Assembly: GCA_018062085.1 (NCBI GenBank)
Contig: JAGOSY010000008.1
Span: 124,001-188,000, forward strand
Direction: 5' to 3'
DNA from: a bacterium
GTDB lineage: Bacteria > Cyanobacteriota > Vampirovibrionia > Obscuribacterales > Obscuribacteraceae
DNA length: 64,000 bases
Made by a program: the position numbers and the translations under genes. A model generated the notes under the pieces. The model had not been told where the DNA came from and did not search any database. It saw nothing but the letters and a program-made list of their open reading frames with translations. Position 1 is the first letter of the stretch, and every line of letters begins with the position of its first letter. Below are positions 1-8,449 of this stretch, piece after piece.

Positions 1-149
1 CCATGCGCAATTATCGTTTTTATGTGGTGCAGCAACTGGCAAACTTAAAGGCTCTTCCACCGTTTGGTTTCAAAGTTGCCTTCTTTCCACTAAAACTCGT
101 TGGTGCTAGCGCAGCACCTGCTCGAGTTGTGGCTTTTGTCGAAGACTAG
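1..149 (+). CDS. C-terminal fragment of a cyclase/kynurenine formamidase-like protein
   Basis: Open frame running in from the window edge and ending at TAG 147-149; about 48 residues are visible. The segment containing ANLKALPPFGFKVAFFPLK followed by GASAAPARVVAF resembles the C-terminal strand region of the putative cyclase family (PF04199), whose members typically end in ANLDxLP, then a PLK segment, then a G-rich stretch and PARVVA. The metal-binding HxGTHxD motif would lie upstream, outside the window, so activity cannot be judged. The family includes kynurenine formamidase and other metal-dependent hydrolases. Identification rests on this tail only. Confidence 0.5.
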   Translation, partial: MRNYRFYVVQQLANLKALPPFGFKVAFFPLKLVGASAAPARVVAFVED

Positions 150-322
150 CTACGGCTGTCAGCTGTCTTTCTTAAAGGTTGCCGCCGTGCAAGTGGTTAA
201 TCTTTCTCGGTATTCGCGAGATACGGCGGCGAGTTAATAGACAGCTTAACCGCAATGGCTCAATGCAAACTACAGGGTTTTTACTGGTATTTTTCTCTTG
301 GCTAGCTCGCTCTGGGCAAACG

Positions 323-362
323 AAAAGAGTTATCGGCAGTTTAAAGTGCTGATAACTCTTTT
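323..362. terminator. Bidirectional intrinsic terminator
   Basis: Perfect 12-bp inverted repeat (AAAAGAGTTATC at 323-334, GATAACTCTTTT at 351-362) with a 16-nt centre that also pairs partly. A T-run follows the stem on both strands. It sits between the end of the cyclase-like gene and the convergent gene at 378-878 and can serve both. Confidence 0.7.
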
Positions 363-377
363 GCGTAAAACAATCAA

Positions 378-878
378 CTACTTTGCAGCTTGAAATCGAA
401 TTTCAAAACTCGATTTGTCATCTTTGGAAACACCTGATACTGGTGGTCCAATCTGAATAATACAGTTGCTGCCGTCTTTATCGTTACCCTGCACTACGTC
501 TTTTGAAGTGTAGGTAATATTCCAGCGATACTGACGCATGCTATTTAGCCACCAATCACGAACTTGAGGGATTGTTTCTTTGGCATTAAAGCACAAAACG
601 TAGGCAGGGCCTTGCTTATTATTGTTTATATGATTGTAGACCAGGCCATGAAGATATTTCGCTTTGCCCGTATATTCGGGAACATTTGGTAGAGGAACTC
701 TCTCTTTTAGAGTTTCTGGAGCTGCTGCTACAAGTTCAGTAGCATTTTGATTTTGCTGACCTTGCTGGGGTGCTTGAGCTTTTGCTGCGGTATTAAATGA
801 GAGAAAAAGCAATGCCCCTGTGCAAATTGCAATTGCTGGTGCGTTGGAACGCCCTTTGGTTAAAGAGCTGTGAAACAC
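378..878 (-). CDS. Hypothetical secreted protein
   Basis: 166 aa, function not recognised. The frame is open up to an ATG at 983, but GTG at 878 is the better start. It has an AGGGGG ribosome site 7-8 nt upstream and gives a clean signal peptide (short basic region, hydrophobic IAICTGALLFLSF, then AAKAQA). Starting at 983 would translate through the terminator hairpin at 937-974. The mature part has a Q/N-rich linker, then a compact domain with NVPEYTGKAKYLHG, two Cys (about 113 and 156) and many aromatic residues, ending near an FEIRF strand. It lies downstream of the large pseudopilin-like gene on the same strand but is separated from it by that terminator. Confidence 0.6.
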   Translation of the reverse strand: MFHSSLTKGRSNAPAIAICTGALLFLSFNTAAKAQAPQQGQQNQNATELVAAAPETLKERVPLPNVPEYTGKAKYLHGLVYNHINNNKQGPAYVLCFNAKETIPQVRDWWLNSMRQYRWNITYTSKDVVQGNDKDGSNCIIQIGPPVSGVSKDDKSSFEIRFQAAK

Positions 879-936
879 TGGAATTCCCCCTTTTAAAACG
901 AAACTTACATCTTTAATGCCATGCTTCTCAAGATAT

Positions 937-974
937 GAAACGGCCACCTCCTTAATTATAGGGGTGGCCGTTTC
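937..974 (-). terminator. Terminator-like hairpin after the pseudopilin-like gene
   Basis: Perfect 12-bp inverted repeat (GAAACGGCCACC 937-948, GGTGGCCGTTTC 963-974) 34 nt beyond the stop of the 1008-3308 gene. There is no long T-run, so termination may be partial. Confidence 0.5.
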
Positions 975-1007
975 TTCGTGCATCGTTTTTATACTGTTGA
1001 GCAGATC

Positions 1008-3308
1008 TTAGTTAGGTTTGCAGAAAGTCGCTCCTTCGACAGTCTGTTGGAACTTCAACTCACCAAGTAGATTGTTGAAACCAGAAGCTGGGTGCCATTG
1101 GGCGGTATCGGTTCCATCAGGTGAAGTGCTTGCCGAGGTGAAGGGTACTTCGTGATATTGACCATCTCCAATTGATGCACCATTTGCCTTGGTGGTGTTG
1201 ACGGCCCAGCCGTTCAACGGGTAGGTGCTGTCGCACTGATTAGCACTTCCAGCGGCTGGTGCAGGTCCATCAGAACCAGCTGCTACGTCTGTCCAAGGCA
1301 AGGATGTGTTCATTCTAGGTTTGTGGGTGCCTGGATCAACATAGAGGTACAACTTGCTGCCGCCAGTTCCGGTTGGTGCTCCTGCGAGTGTCAGTGGGTA
1401 GTTAGTGTCACCTAGTGCTGTAGTTACATCGGCCGTTGTTACGGTTGGTTCTACTTGCTGCATTCTCTTGGTCATTTCGCTGATGATAGCGTTTGTGGTG
1501 CATGCACCTCCGGTGATTCCAGGACCAGCGTTCAGTTGGTTGAGGTAGGTGAGTGTGGTATCAACTTTCAGGTAATTAACCTTAGATGCACCACCGGTGT
1601 AGGGGATGGCAGATCCGGCTGTGCCAGACTTCAGTACTGTTCCGCCACTCACCGGCCAGGCTTTCAGACCAGATGCAGGGAGGCCGAAACCAACGTTAGC
1701 GCAGAACTTACCGCCTTTGCGTCCAGCGATTTTACCGAGCAAATCTGCCTTCATATACTCTACGTTGGTGAAGCCACCAGGTTGTGTGCCACCAGAGTAG
1801 GTTGGCACGCGGCCATAGTTGTCCATCCAGTTGGCAATGTTGCCAGCACATGGGTCTGTGGCAGGTAGAGTGTCATCGTACATGGTGTGTGTGCACTGTT
1901 TCTGTGCGCCACCGCTCTTTCCGAGGGCTACAAGGTCAGTGAAGCTGGCATATTGTCCGTGAGGGTTGGTGCCATCTGTGGAGCGGATGTTGTGAGTGGC
2001 AGATCCCCAGAGACTATTGGGTTTCAAGTATGAACTGAGGCTGCTGTTTTCCCACATGTAAGGGTCGCCAGCGCCGTAATTTGCAGCTGCTTCATCGGTG
2101 ATGTCATTGACGCGTGGGTTGCCTAGGCCATCGAGCACTGGATTGCCGCCAGCATCAAGCATTGGACTACCTTTAGGGTGTTTGCCCATGGTGGGCACAT
2201 AGGCTGCCCAGGCGGTATATGCCGCGCTCATCTCAGCCGAGCTGGTTGAGAACACAGCCGCACCACCGTTAGCACCGGTGCCAGTGCCACCAGCATTGGC
2301 GGCGAATACGCCGTTGCCTGGGGGGGAGAACAGTTCATTGTTGAAGATGTCGTTGGCACCGTTGCTCACAGGAGTGGCAAGCACACCATTTGTTGTCTCT
2401 GCATCAGGACCATTGAGGACTCTTACAAATCCTCTTGGGATGACAGCGGCGAACTCTTTGTTGATAACACCGACGATGGCGCAAGCAACTGAGGTACCCA
2501 TGGCGCCAGATTTGCCTTCAAGGGCTCTTGAATTGGTGCGGAATGAGTTTGGTGGAGTGTCAGCATCAACTGCAGCGGTGACGAACTGCCCATGGTCTAC
2601 CAAGTGTGGCTTGGTTTGTGGCAGTACAGGTACACCGTACAAGAAATTGGCATTGCCATTGGCGCTCACCGGTACGTAACCCGCTAGGTATCTGGCTGCA
2701 GGGTTGGCTTTGGCTGATTGGGTTGACTGTGGTGGAGCCCATCCGCCCAACGCTGCTAGAGTTGCAGGGGCGAAGTAGACGTTGGTTGAACTTCCGGTCT
2801 TCATGTAGCCGCTGCTGACAGCTCCTACTAGGCTAACTGCTGGGCCATCCCACATTTTTGTGTTGTTTTGGCTAGCAATGCTAGAAAAGTCTGAGGCGAA
2901 GTTAGGATCTGCTGCCAAGTTGTTCTTGAGAGCTAGGCCTATGGCTCTGACATTGGCCCTCAATGAGTTGGCGTTACCTACTGCAGTACCACCTAATGTC
3001 TCGGCGTTTTTAGCTACAATCAGAGTCTGGGCTACAAGCCGGTTGTAGGTGACTAAGTCTACTTTGCTGTTTGGAGGCTCGGTTAGTTCGCCGAATTCAG
3101 CGACGAGGCCACCGGTCAGAGGAACTGCACCTCTTCTCACGGCCTGTTTGGCCACATTCAAGACACCAGCGTCAGTAGCGTTGGCGACTTCTCTGCCGCC
3201 ACCAATTATTTTAGAGAGGAAGAAGAATCCGACCCCCACTAGAATTACGAGGAATACGCACGCCGCTACTAGTCCTAGCGTGGCCCCTCGTTGTCGTCGA
3301 AGTTTCAT
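1008..3308 (-). CDS. Very large TadG/pseudopilin-like surface protein
   Basis: 766 aa. The N-terminus (basic MKLRRQRGAT, then one hydrophobic helix about residues 9-34, then GGGREVANATDAGVLNVAKQ) has the layout of Tad-pilus TadE/TadG pseudopilins (RxRGA, transmembrane helix, then an amphipathic helix in which an ATDAGALA-like segment is typical). The rest is a long Gly/Ala/Thr/Asn-rich extracytoplasmic region with about eight Cys, giving a protein far larger than a normal pseudopilin. An AGGAGG site just upstream supports the ATG at 3308. The TadE/TadE/TadG genes at 8450-10531 may supply partners. No secretion ATPase or platform gene is in the window. A structural surface protein is inferred. 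Confidence 0.55.
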   Translation of the reverse strand: MKLRRQRGATLGLVAACVFLVILVGVGFFFLSKIIGGGREVANATDAGVLNVAKQAVRRGAVPLTGGLVAEFGELTEPPNSKVDLVTYNRLVAQTLIVAKNAETLGGTAVGNANSLRANVRAIGLALKNNLAADPNFASDFSSIASQNNTKMWDGPAVSLVGAVSSGYMKTGSSTNVYFAPATLAALGGWAPPQSTQSAKANPAARYLAGYVPVSANGNANFLYGVPVLPQTKPHLVDHGQFVTAAVDADTPPNSFRTNSRALEGKSGAMGTSVACAIVGVINKEFAAVIPRGFVRVLNGPDAETTNGVLATPVSNGANDIFNNELFSPPGNGVFAANAGGTGTGANGGAAVFSTSSAEMSAAYTAWAAYVPTMGKHPKGSPMLDAGGNPVLDGLGNPRVNDITDEAAANYGAGDPYMWENSSLSSYLKPNSLWGSATHNIRSTDGTNPHGQYASFTDLVALGKSGGAQKQCTHTMYDDTLPATDPCAGNIANWMDNYGRVPTYSGGTQPGGFTNVEYMKADLLGKIAGRKGGKFCANVGFGLPASGLKAWPVSGGTVLKSGTAGSAIPYTGGASKVNYLKVDTTLTYLNQLNAGPGITGGACTTNAIISEMTKRMQQVEPTVTTADVTTALGDTNYPLTLAGAPTGTGGSKLYLYVDPGTHKPRMNTSLPWTDVAAGSDGPAPAAGSANQCDSTYPLNGWAVNTTKANGASIGDGQYHEVPFTSASTSPDGTDTAQWHPASGFNNLLGELKFQQTVEGATFCKPN

Positions 3309-3688
3309 AATTTGCTGTCCTCCTGGAGCCGAGTCTTCGGCTTTGTTGAGTATTGCCCGGAGACGTTTTGTCTTTGGCGCTGTTTTGTTGAGGGTCCCTG
3401 GACTGGATTGAACTGAAATGGATTAGTAATGCTCTCTATATTATTGTCGTCTAATGTTCGGCGGTCGTCAAGATGAGGCTAATATTCGAGTATTTATCCA
3501 CTGCGCCTGACAATTGGAGCATCTCCAAGCTTTGGCTTCTATCTATATTCCCAATTAATCTAGAAATTATAGATTAAATTAGCACGACTTAATAAATGCA
3601 GTAAAAGAGGTCTATTCGTTGGTGTGTTTGGTTTTTGGGCGTTTTGCCAGCAAAATATCCCGAGAAATATTAACTCCCACCAATGAAA
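3309..3688. other. Intergenic region with promoter for the 1008-3308 gene
   Basis: 380 bp without a convincing gene. It must hold the promoter of the downstream minus-strand gene, and is AT-rich around 3540-3620. The only structure seen is a 7-8 bp AT-rich palindrome at 3555-3577 (arms TTAATCTA and TAGATTAA), which could be an operator or a weak terminator for the O-antigen ligase-like gene. A 70-aa plus-strand frame at 3619-3831 is a shadow of the neighbouring gene. Confidence 0.4.
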
Positions 3689-5155
3689 TCAAGAGGTTTT
3701 ATGTGCGGGAGTTAATGAATTTGAAGCTAGTGAAAGAGAAGTTAAGCCAGCCACCACCAGCCAGAACAAAAACTGCACCTGGGGCCGGTAAAAGACTGTA
3801 TCCACAAGGCCTTGCATTATTAGACCACTGAGAGCTGCGGTGAGGCCAAGGGCCATCCAGCGCAAATTAGGATCTTGCCAGAAGGTTAAATGAGCCCGGG
3901 CGTATAAGCTTACGGTCAATAAGAGTGATGAGACTAAACCTAGCAGACCACATTCCACGCCAATTTCGAGGGGAACGCAGTAAGTGCCGAGGGCGTCGAA
4001 GCCACTCTTCATATATAGACCGTAAGCCAGGGGAAAGGTTGAATTGCCGGGTCCGACGCCAAACCACCAGTTGTCCATGAACATTTTGGCTGAGGCCCGC
4101 CAGACATAAATGCGATAAGCATTCGAGCTGTGCTCTGAGCCGGCAAAAATTGAAAGCAGGCGGCTTTCGAATGCCGGAAACTTAAAATGTACTAGCAGTG
4201 CGCCAGCGACTGCTGAAGCAAGCAGCGCGATAACAATAGGCGCTATAAATTTTTTGTGTTTAGCTACCACGTAGAAAAATAGTGCGCAGGTAATCACTGC
4301 GGCCATAGCACCGAGGGCGAGAAAAGCTCCGCGGCTACCCGTGAGAACTGTTGCTAAGGCAATTGTTAGGGCCATGCCCAAGCAAATCACTGCCGCAAGT
4401 GATCTTATATATGTATTCTTTAGCCAACCAAGCTTTTCATTTGTTTCTTTAGCTGCCCAGCAATTGATAGCCAGGGCAAGTGCAAGAGGAATGAGAGGGA
4501 TAAGATAGCCAGCCAACAAGTTAGGATTACCTAGGGTTGAATAGATGCGTGTGCCCTTCGACTCTATTGTCGGGTCTTCCCAGGTCGCCAGTGGTGCCAC
4601 GCCAATTTTGTACTGGTAGAGACCGTAAAGGCTGACAACAAAACCAGCAAGTACTGCTGCCAGAATCAGCTTGTTCAGCCTCTTTGGCGTACTCAAAACG
4701 CTTGTAAGCAAAAAATAGTTGATGATGTAGACTGCGACTTTGCTCAGTCCTTTTATGCTTTGCACTAGATAGTGCGAGGAAAAAGTGGCAATAATGTTGG
4801 CAGCTAAGTAGGCAAGGACAATTGCATCAATTGCTGAAAATTGTCTCTCCTCCTTTCCTCCAGCGAGTCTGCCGACAATCCATAAAACCATCGCCGCTGT
4901 AGAAAGTAAGGCCAAGGCGCCTTTGTCATTGGCAAATTGAGGCAGTGCAAGGACAAGAAAGAGCAGACAACTTAAGGCAAAGGCCAATTGCTGAAGGGTG
5001 GTGCCAGCCTTACTAAAGATGCTTTCAGCAAAGTTAGCCCTAAGGGCATTGAACAAATTGACCAGCCAGCCAATTAACGCGGAGCTAGTTAGAGCCTGGC
5101 CCCAAGTCTTGTCGAGAGCCGAGAAACTGAGAAAAGAAGTTAGTTGAGTAAGCAT
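3689..5155 (-). CDS. O-antigen ligase/polymerase-like membrane protein
   Basis: 488 aa, mostly membrane: about 11-12 hydrophobic segments with one large periplasmic loop at roughly 315-400. The signature is GSRGAFLALGAM (about 270) followed by a loop containing YRIYVWRASAKMF and GVGPGNSTFPLAYG, as in the O-antigen ligase/Wzy superfamily (PF04932). Such proteins polymerise or attach lipid-linked glycans at the outer face of the inner membrane. The start lies only 2 nt after the stop of the DUF4330 gene, indicating translational coupling. The substrate cannot be deduced because no other glycan genes are adjacent. Confidence 0.75.
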   Translation of the reverse strand: MLTQLTSFLSFSALDKTWGQALTSSALIGWLVNLFNALRANFAESIFSKAGTTLQQLAFALSCLLFLVLALPQFANDKGALALLSTAAMVLWIVGRLAGGKEERQFSAIDAIVLAYLAANIIATFSSHYLVQSIKGLSKVAVYIINYFLLTSVLSTPKRLNKLILAAVLAGFVVSLYGLYQYKIGVAPLATWEDPTIESKGTRIYSTLGNPNLLAGYLIPLIPLALALAINCWAAKETNEKLGWLKNTYIRSLAAVICLGMALTIALATVLTGSRGAFLALGAMAAVITCALFFYVVAKHKKFIAPIVIALLASAVAGALLVHFKFPAFESRLLSIFAGSEHSSNAYRIYVWRASAKMFMDNWWFGVGPGNSTFPLAYGLYMKSGFDALGTYCVPLEIGVECGLLGLVSSLLLTVSLYARAHLTFWQDPNLRWMALGLTAALSGLIMQGLVDTVFYRPQVQFLFWLVVAGLTSLSLASNSLTPAHKTS

Positions 5156-5157
5156 TA

Positions 5158-5676
5158 TTAGAGTGCCTGATTGATGTCTACCACCACTCCTTGCACTCTA
5201 TATTTGAAGGCCTCGAGTTCAATTTGATTGCCTAGCTTAATTTTGTTTCCGCGAATTACATAACCGTCATCGGTAGCGTCAGCTTCATCTTGCACTGTGA
5301 CGTAAAAATCATGGGCTATGCTGTTGGCAGGGTCTGGAAAAGCCATGGCTTTCTTGCCGTCGGGGCTTAAGAAGGCTACTTGTTTGGGTTGATGATCAAC
5401 TTTAACTATTGTCATTGGCGGATGCACTGGTTGGTTGCGAATGGTAATTGAACTCTTATCGCCTACCTTAAATAGATTGACGTCTTTGGTTTTTAGACCA
5501 GTGATGAAGACCTCAATATTTACCTTGTGCGTGCCCTTAATTACCTGATCAACTCCAGCGTGTCCGGCTTTTGCCAGGCCAAAGCCTAGGGCTGAAAGTA
5601 AGGCTACTACTACTAAACTGTAGTCGAGTATATTTAATCTGCGCTTACTCGATATCTCTAAATCAGGCGTGTGCAT
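5158..5676 (-). CDS. DUF4330 family protein
   Basis: 172 aa from the ATG at 5676; a TTG at 5724 would add 16 residues without a better ribosome site. One N-terminal membrane anchor (LDYSLVVVALLSALGFGLA) is followed by a soluble region with KVNIEVFITGLKTKDVNLF, NQPVHPPMTIV and KIKLGNQIELEAFKYRVQG. This matches the domain organisation of DUF4330 (PF14221), known mainly from cyanobacteria and of unknown function. The downstream O-antigen ligase-like gene follows after 2 nt, so the two products probably act together in envelope glycan export or assembly (inference). Confidence 0.7.
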   Translation of the reverse strand: MHTPDLEISSKRRLNILDYSLVVVALLSALGFGLAKAGHAGVDQVIKGTHKVNIEVFITGLKTKDVNLFKVGDKSSITIRNQPVHPPMTIVKVDHQPKQVAFLSPDGKKAMAFPDPANSIAHDFYVTVQDEADATDDGYVIRGNKIKLGNQIELEAFKYRVQGVVVDINQAL

Positions 5677-5742
5677 GGTCTTGTGGGCCCTCTGACTAAT
5701 CGTTGACCATAATACTAGAATCAACAGTTCAGAGCCCTAGCG

Positions 5743-6012
5743 TTAACCCTCGGCTGCAGCTTTCTTCTTAGCTGGCTTTGGTGGTTCATCTTTTTCGAAG
5801 AAAATCGAGACTGCCCCGGTCACCCGCCGCACTAGGCGAACTTTCTCAAATTCGACTTCTTCGCCGTATTCAAGCTCGTCCTGGGCTTTCTCTTTCAATA
5901 TAGTGATTAAAAAAGCGCGATCTTGCTCAGAAAGCTGGATGGCCCCGACATGGTTGTCGTTGGCGATCTTGAGCAGCTGCATCGTCGGCATGTCAGGGGT
6001 TATAGCTGTCAT
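5743..6012 (-). CDS. Small hypothetical protein
   Basis: 89 aa, not recognised. An acidic/helical N-terminal part (LSEQDRAFLITILKEKAQDE) is followed by a short beta-like segment (KVRLVRRVTGAVSIFF) and a basic Lys/Ala tail. No signal peptide, membrane segment or Cys. It lies upstream of the DUF4330 gene on the same strand and is divergent from the gene at 6056. No strong ribosome site is seen before the ATG. Confidence 0.5.
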   Translation of the reverse strand: MTAITPDMPTMQLLKIANDNHVGAIQLSEQDRAFLITILKEKAQDELEYGEEVEFEKVRLVRRVTGAVSIFFEKDEPPKPAKKKAAAEG

Positions 6013-6055
6013 TTGATAATTGTACTAATTAGGATTGCTCTTAATAGGATTCGAC

Positions 6056-6538
6056 ATGAGTGCAAGAAAAGTTTTTTTGAAAAGCATGGGGTTTCTACGA
6101 AATGCCTTGTCGAAGAATTCGCTAATGTCGATAGACCTATTCACGCGAGGGCGACACCCCAAATTTGTAGAGGAATTACTAGTCATGGCGATTGAAAACA
6201 ACGAAGTTGAAGTAAGCAAAGTAGAGTCCACCCACAACCACAAGTTTCACCAAGAATTGCAGGCCGAATCTATGCTAGATCCTAAGGCAGAATCAGCAAC
6301 TGACAAGAATAATCCAGAGGCAATGCGCATTCGTGAAATGTTGGCAGCCAATGAGCTGATGATTGAGCAAATTAAGAATCATGCTTTTCAGGTCGCTGAC
6401 AAAGCTTGCGAAAGTATTGAAAGACTGCCATATCATCTTCAACGTGAATTTATGACTTCGATATCTAAGTTCAATGAGCCTACCGATCTTGTCTACAACA
6501 GAGTCAGAGCTAACTATGAGAAATCACAGAACGCTTAA
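6056..6538 (+). CDS. Hypothetical protein
   Basis: 160 aa from the ATG at 6056, which has a weak TAGGAT site. An internal ATG at 6185, preceded by AGAGGA, is a plausible alternative that gives a 117-aa soluble protein. From that point the protein is helical and charged (QVADKACESIERLPYHLQREF near the C-terminus contains its only Cys). No family recognised. Its stop is 3 nt from the end of the convergent nucleotidyltransferase gene, leaving no room for a separate terminator. Confidence 0.5.
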   Translation: MSARKVFLKSMGFLRNALSKNSLMSIDLFTRGRHPKFVEELLVMAIENNEVEVSKVESTHNHKFHQELQAESMLDPKAESATDKNNPEAMRIREMLAANELMIEQIKNHAFQVADKACESIERLPYHLQREFMTSISKFNEPTDLVYNRVRANYEKSQNA

Positions 6539-6541
6539 CTG

Positions 6542-7339
6542 TTAAGTTGATTGTATTCTCAGGCGTTTCAAGAGATCTTCTAGTGCTGGTTTAATGGCAT
6601 GGCTTGTTGGCAATTTAGAAATGGCAGTTTCTTCTTCTAGAATCTTGCGCAAGCGCAGGTATTCACTCTCATAGAATTTAATTTCGAATTTAATATCGGT
6701 TGTCGGTAAAGTCGCTTTTTCTCGCGAATTAGCTTTGTAGTCAACTAATTCATTAATGTAAGGTAGTTTGAATTCTTGGTTGAGAATAGTCAAATTAGCC
6801 TCTATTCCGCCGGTGCGCATCAAGTGGATGCCAGTCAGAAGCACTCGAAATACATAAAGCAATGGTTTGACCTTTTTATTTTCAAGACTTTCGAAGAGTT
6901 TCCATTGGTTTGCTGAGAATCCCAGATAGTGATGGCTGTGATGCACAGTTATGCAGTGTTTTCCTAGCTCTTTGAGCTCGTCGTGTTCGCTGCTTGTCTG
7001 CACAATTAGAGGGGAGTAGAGCTGCTCAAGCACATAACCATTAGGCTTTAGCATGAGCGAGAAAAACTTTTTTATATCGTGCGATACCAAGTCTAACTCA
7101 ATTGTTTTCTCGACCTTCGAGACTTCTATAGTTTCATCACTCACTTCAAAGCCAAGCAATTTATCAATTGGTAGTATATGTGCTCCTCTCAGATCAAAAT
7201 CTGAGTCAGGTGAAGAGAATCCATATAAATGCGCGCCGCTGACTGTGGCAAACATAAGCTTGTAAGGATGGCTTTCTACAGCTGCAAATAGTTCGTCTGG
7301 GTACTTCATCACTACAGCTGTCACTTTGTCATCTGTCAT
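6542..7339 (-). CDS. RlaP/YcgL-type nucleotidyltransferase (second of tandem pair)
   Basis: 265 aa. The frame is open to an ATG at 7384, but ATG 7339 forms an ATGA overlap with the upstream gene stop and is preferred. The N-terminus carries the polymerase-beta-type signature: VSGAHLYGFSSPDSDFDLRG, with the G[S/A]xxYG helix start and the DSDxD metal-binding acidic pair. The rest is helical, with NGYVLEQLYSPL and LRKILEEE. This fits the predicted nucleotidyltransferases of PF10127 (YcgL; RlaP, named for association with RNA ligases). The substrate is unknown; family context suggests nucleotide addition to damaged RNA. Translationally coupled to its paralogue. Confidence 0.75.
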   Translation of the reverse strand: MTDDKVTAVVMKYPDELFAAVESHPYKLMFATVSGAHLYGFSSPDSDFDLRGAHILPIDKLLGFEVSDETIEVSKVEKTIELDLVSHDIKKFFSLMLKPNGYVLEQLYSPLIVQTSSEHDELKELGKHCITVHHSHHYLGFSANQWKLFESLENKKVKPLLYVFRVLLTGIHLMRTGGIEANLTILNQEFKLPYINELVDYKANSREKATLPTTDIKFEIKFYESEYLRLRKILEEETAISKLPTSHAIKPALEDLLKRLRIQST

Positions 7340-8283
7340 TTCGTCATCTCTCGGCGGGCTCGGATCAAAAAGTTGTTGGTCCACTCATAATCTGGTCGCT
7401 CTGGCAATTTGGTCTGATCAAAAGCCGCAGCAAATTGACTATGTAGCTCTAGTCGCCAATTATTTACCTCATCCCATGAAGTTTTGCCATTGCGAATGGC
7501 AAGTAAGCGGTCGCGATTGTCATCGATTTTTACTGGTACAAAGCCTTCCTTTAATATGGTGATGCCTGACGATAACAGCCGCACTAAGTGCATTACGTGC
7601 TTCCACTTAAGTTCACCAGTGCCTCTTAGATCGCCCTCTAATTTTTTGAATTGCGACAGTATGTAGCCGTTGTAGGTTTGATAGACGAGCTTTGAGAGTA
7701 AGCGCGAGCGCTCATGCAACAGCTCTTGAGCGATGGCTGAAGCCTCTTCTACAAGTGGCGTGTAGAGGCATTCAAGCACATTAGGATTAGCTTTTAGAGC
7801 CAAGATCAAGAACTTTTGTAGTTCCCAGAAACATTCTTGGTTTTCGTCATTCTCGATTTGTTCGGGCAGTCCGTAAAGCGACCAGTGCAAATCGGCCGGG
7901 GGTAGGTAAATTCCTCGTCTATCGGTATCCGAACCTTCTACATCAAGACCATAGGCACGGGAGCCAACCACGCACCGGTAAATAATATATTGGCTCAAGT
8001 CTGAATCGTCGGCTAGACCTTGTGTAGCTTGGGGGCGATCAAAGTTGAGGCTTTGTACTTGTTTGCGAATGGCTATTTCTTGGCGGTGTAGGCCGATTTG
8101 ACCGCCATCAGGAAACTGAATCAAGTAGGCATGTTTACTATCAGAAGGGCTCTTAATAATTTTGCCCACGGTGCCTTTACGCCGCAGTGCTTCGCCACCT
8201 TGGCCGCGACATTCTACTAGAGTGACTATCTGCGTTCCAGCAGGGAGAATTAAGTGGGGTTTGGCGTGATTTTCATTATTCAT
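7336..8283 (-). CDS. RlaP/YcgL-type nucleotidyltransferase with N-terminal SH3-like domain
   Basis: 315 aa. Residues about 10-75 form a beta-rich SH3-like segment (LPAGTQIVTLVECRGQGG, then KGTVGKI and YLIQFPDGGQIGLHRQEI). The nucleotidyltransferase domain follows, with VVGSRAYGLDVEGSDTDRRG and its SDTD acidic pair, then NPNVLECLYTPL, matching the NGYVLEQLYSPL segment of the neighbour. Family PF10127 as for the downstream gene. First gene of a two-gene operon with a 4-nt overlap. The fused beta domain may bind nucleic acid (inference). Confidence 0.75.
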   Translation of the reverse strand: MNNENHAKPHLILPAGTQIVTLVECRGQGGEALRRKGTVGKIIKSPSDSKHAYLIQFPDGGQIGLHRQEIAIRKQVQSLNFDRPQATQGLADDSDLSQYIIYRCVVGSRAYGLDVEGSDTDRRGIYLPPADLHWSLYGLPEQIENDENQECFWELQKFLILALKANPNVLECLYTPLVEEASAIAQELLHERSRLLSKLVYQTYNGYILSQFKKLEGDLRGTGELKWKHVMHLVRLLSSGITILKEGFVPVKIDDNRDRLLAIRNGKTSWDEVNNWRLELHSQFAAAFDQTKLPERPDYEWTNNFLIRARREMTK

Positions 8284-8449
8284 AGATAGCTATTCTAGTG
8301 TCTTTTCTGGTTGAAATTTTGACAATCTGGGCATAGTTACGCTGAGTCATATCTGAAAAAGCTTATTCTGACTAGTGTGGCCAGCTTTTAAATTAGTGAC
8401 GCATTTAGCTTGAGCTTGCAGGCATCTTTTACTTGTGGGGGATTGCTTA

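Noticed and set aside
1455..1868. 137-aa plus-strand frame inside the large pseudopilin-like gene
   Set aside because: No family resemblance or ribosome site; a shadow of the minus-strand gene.
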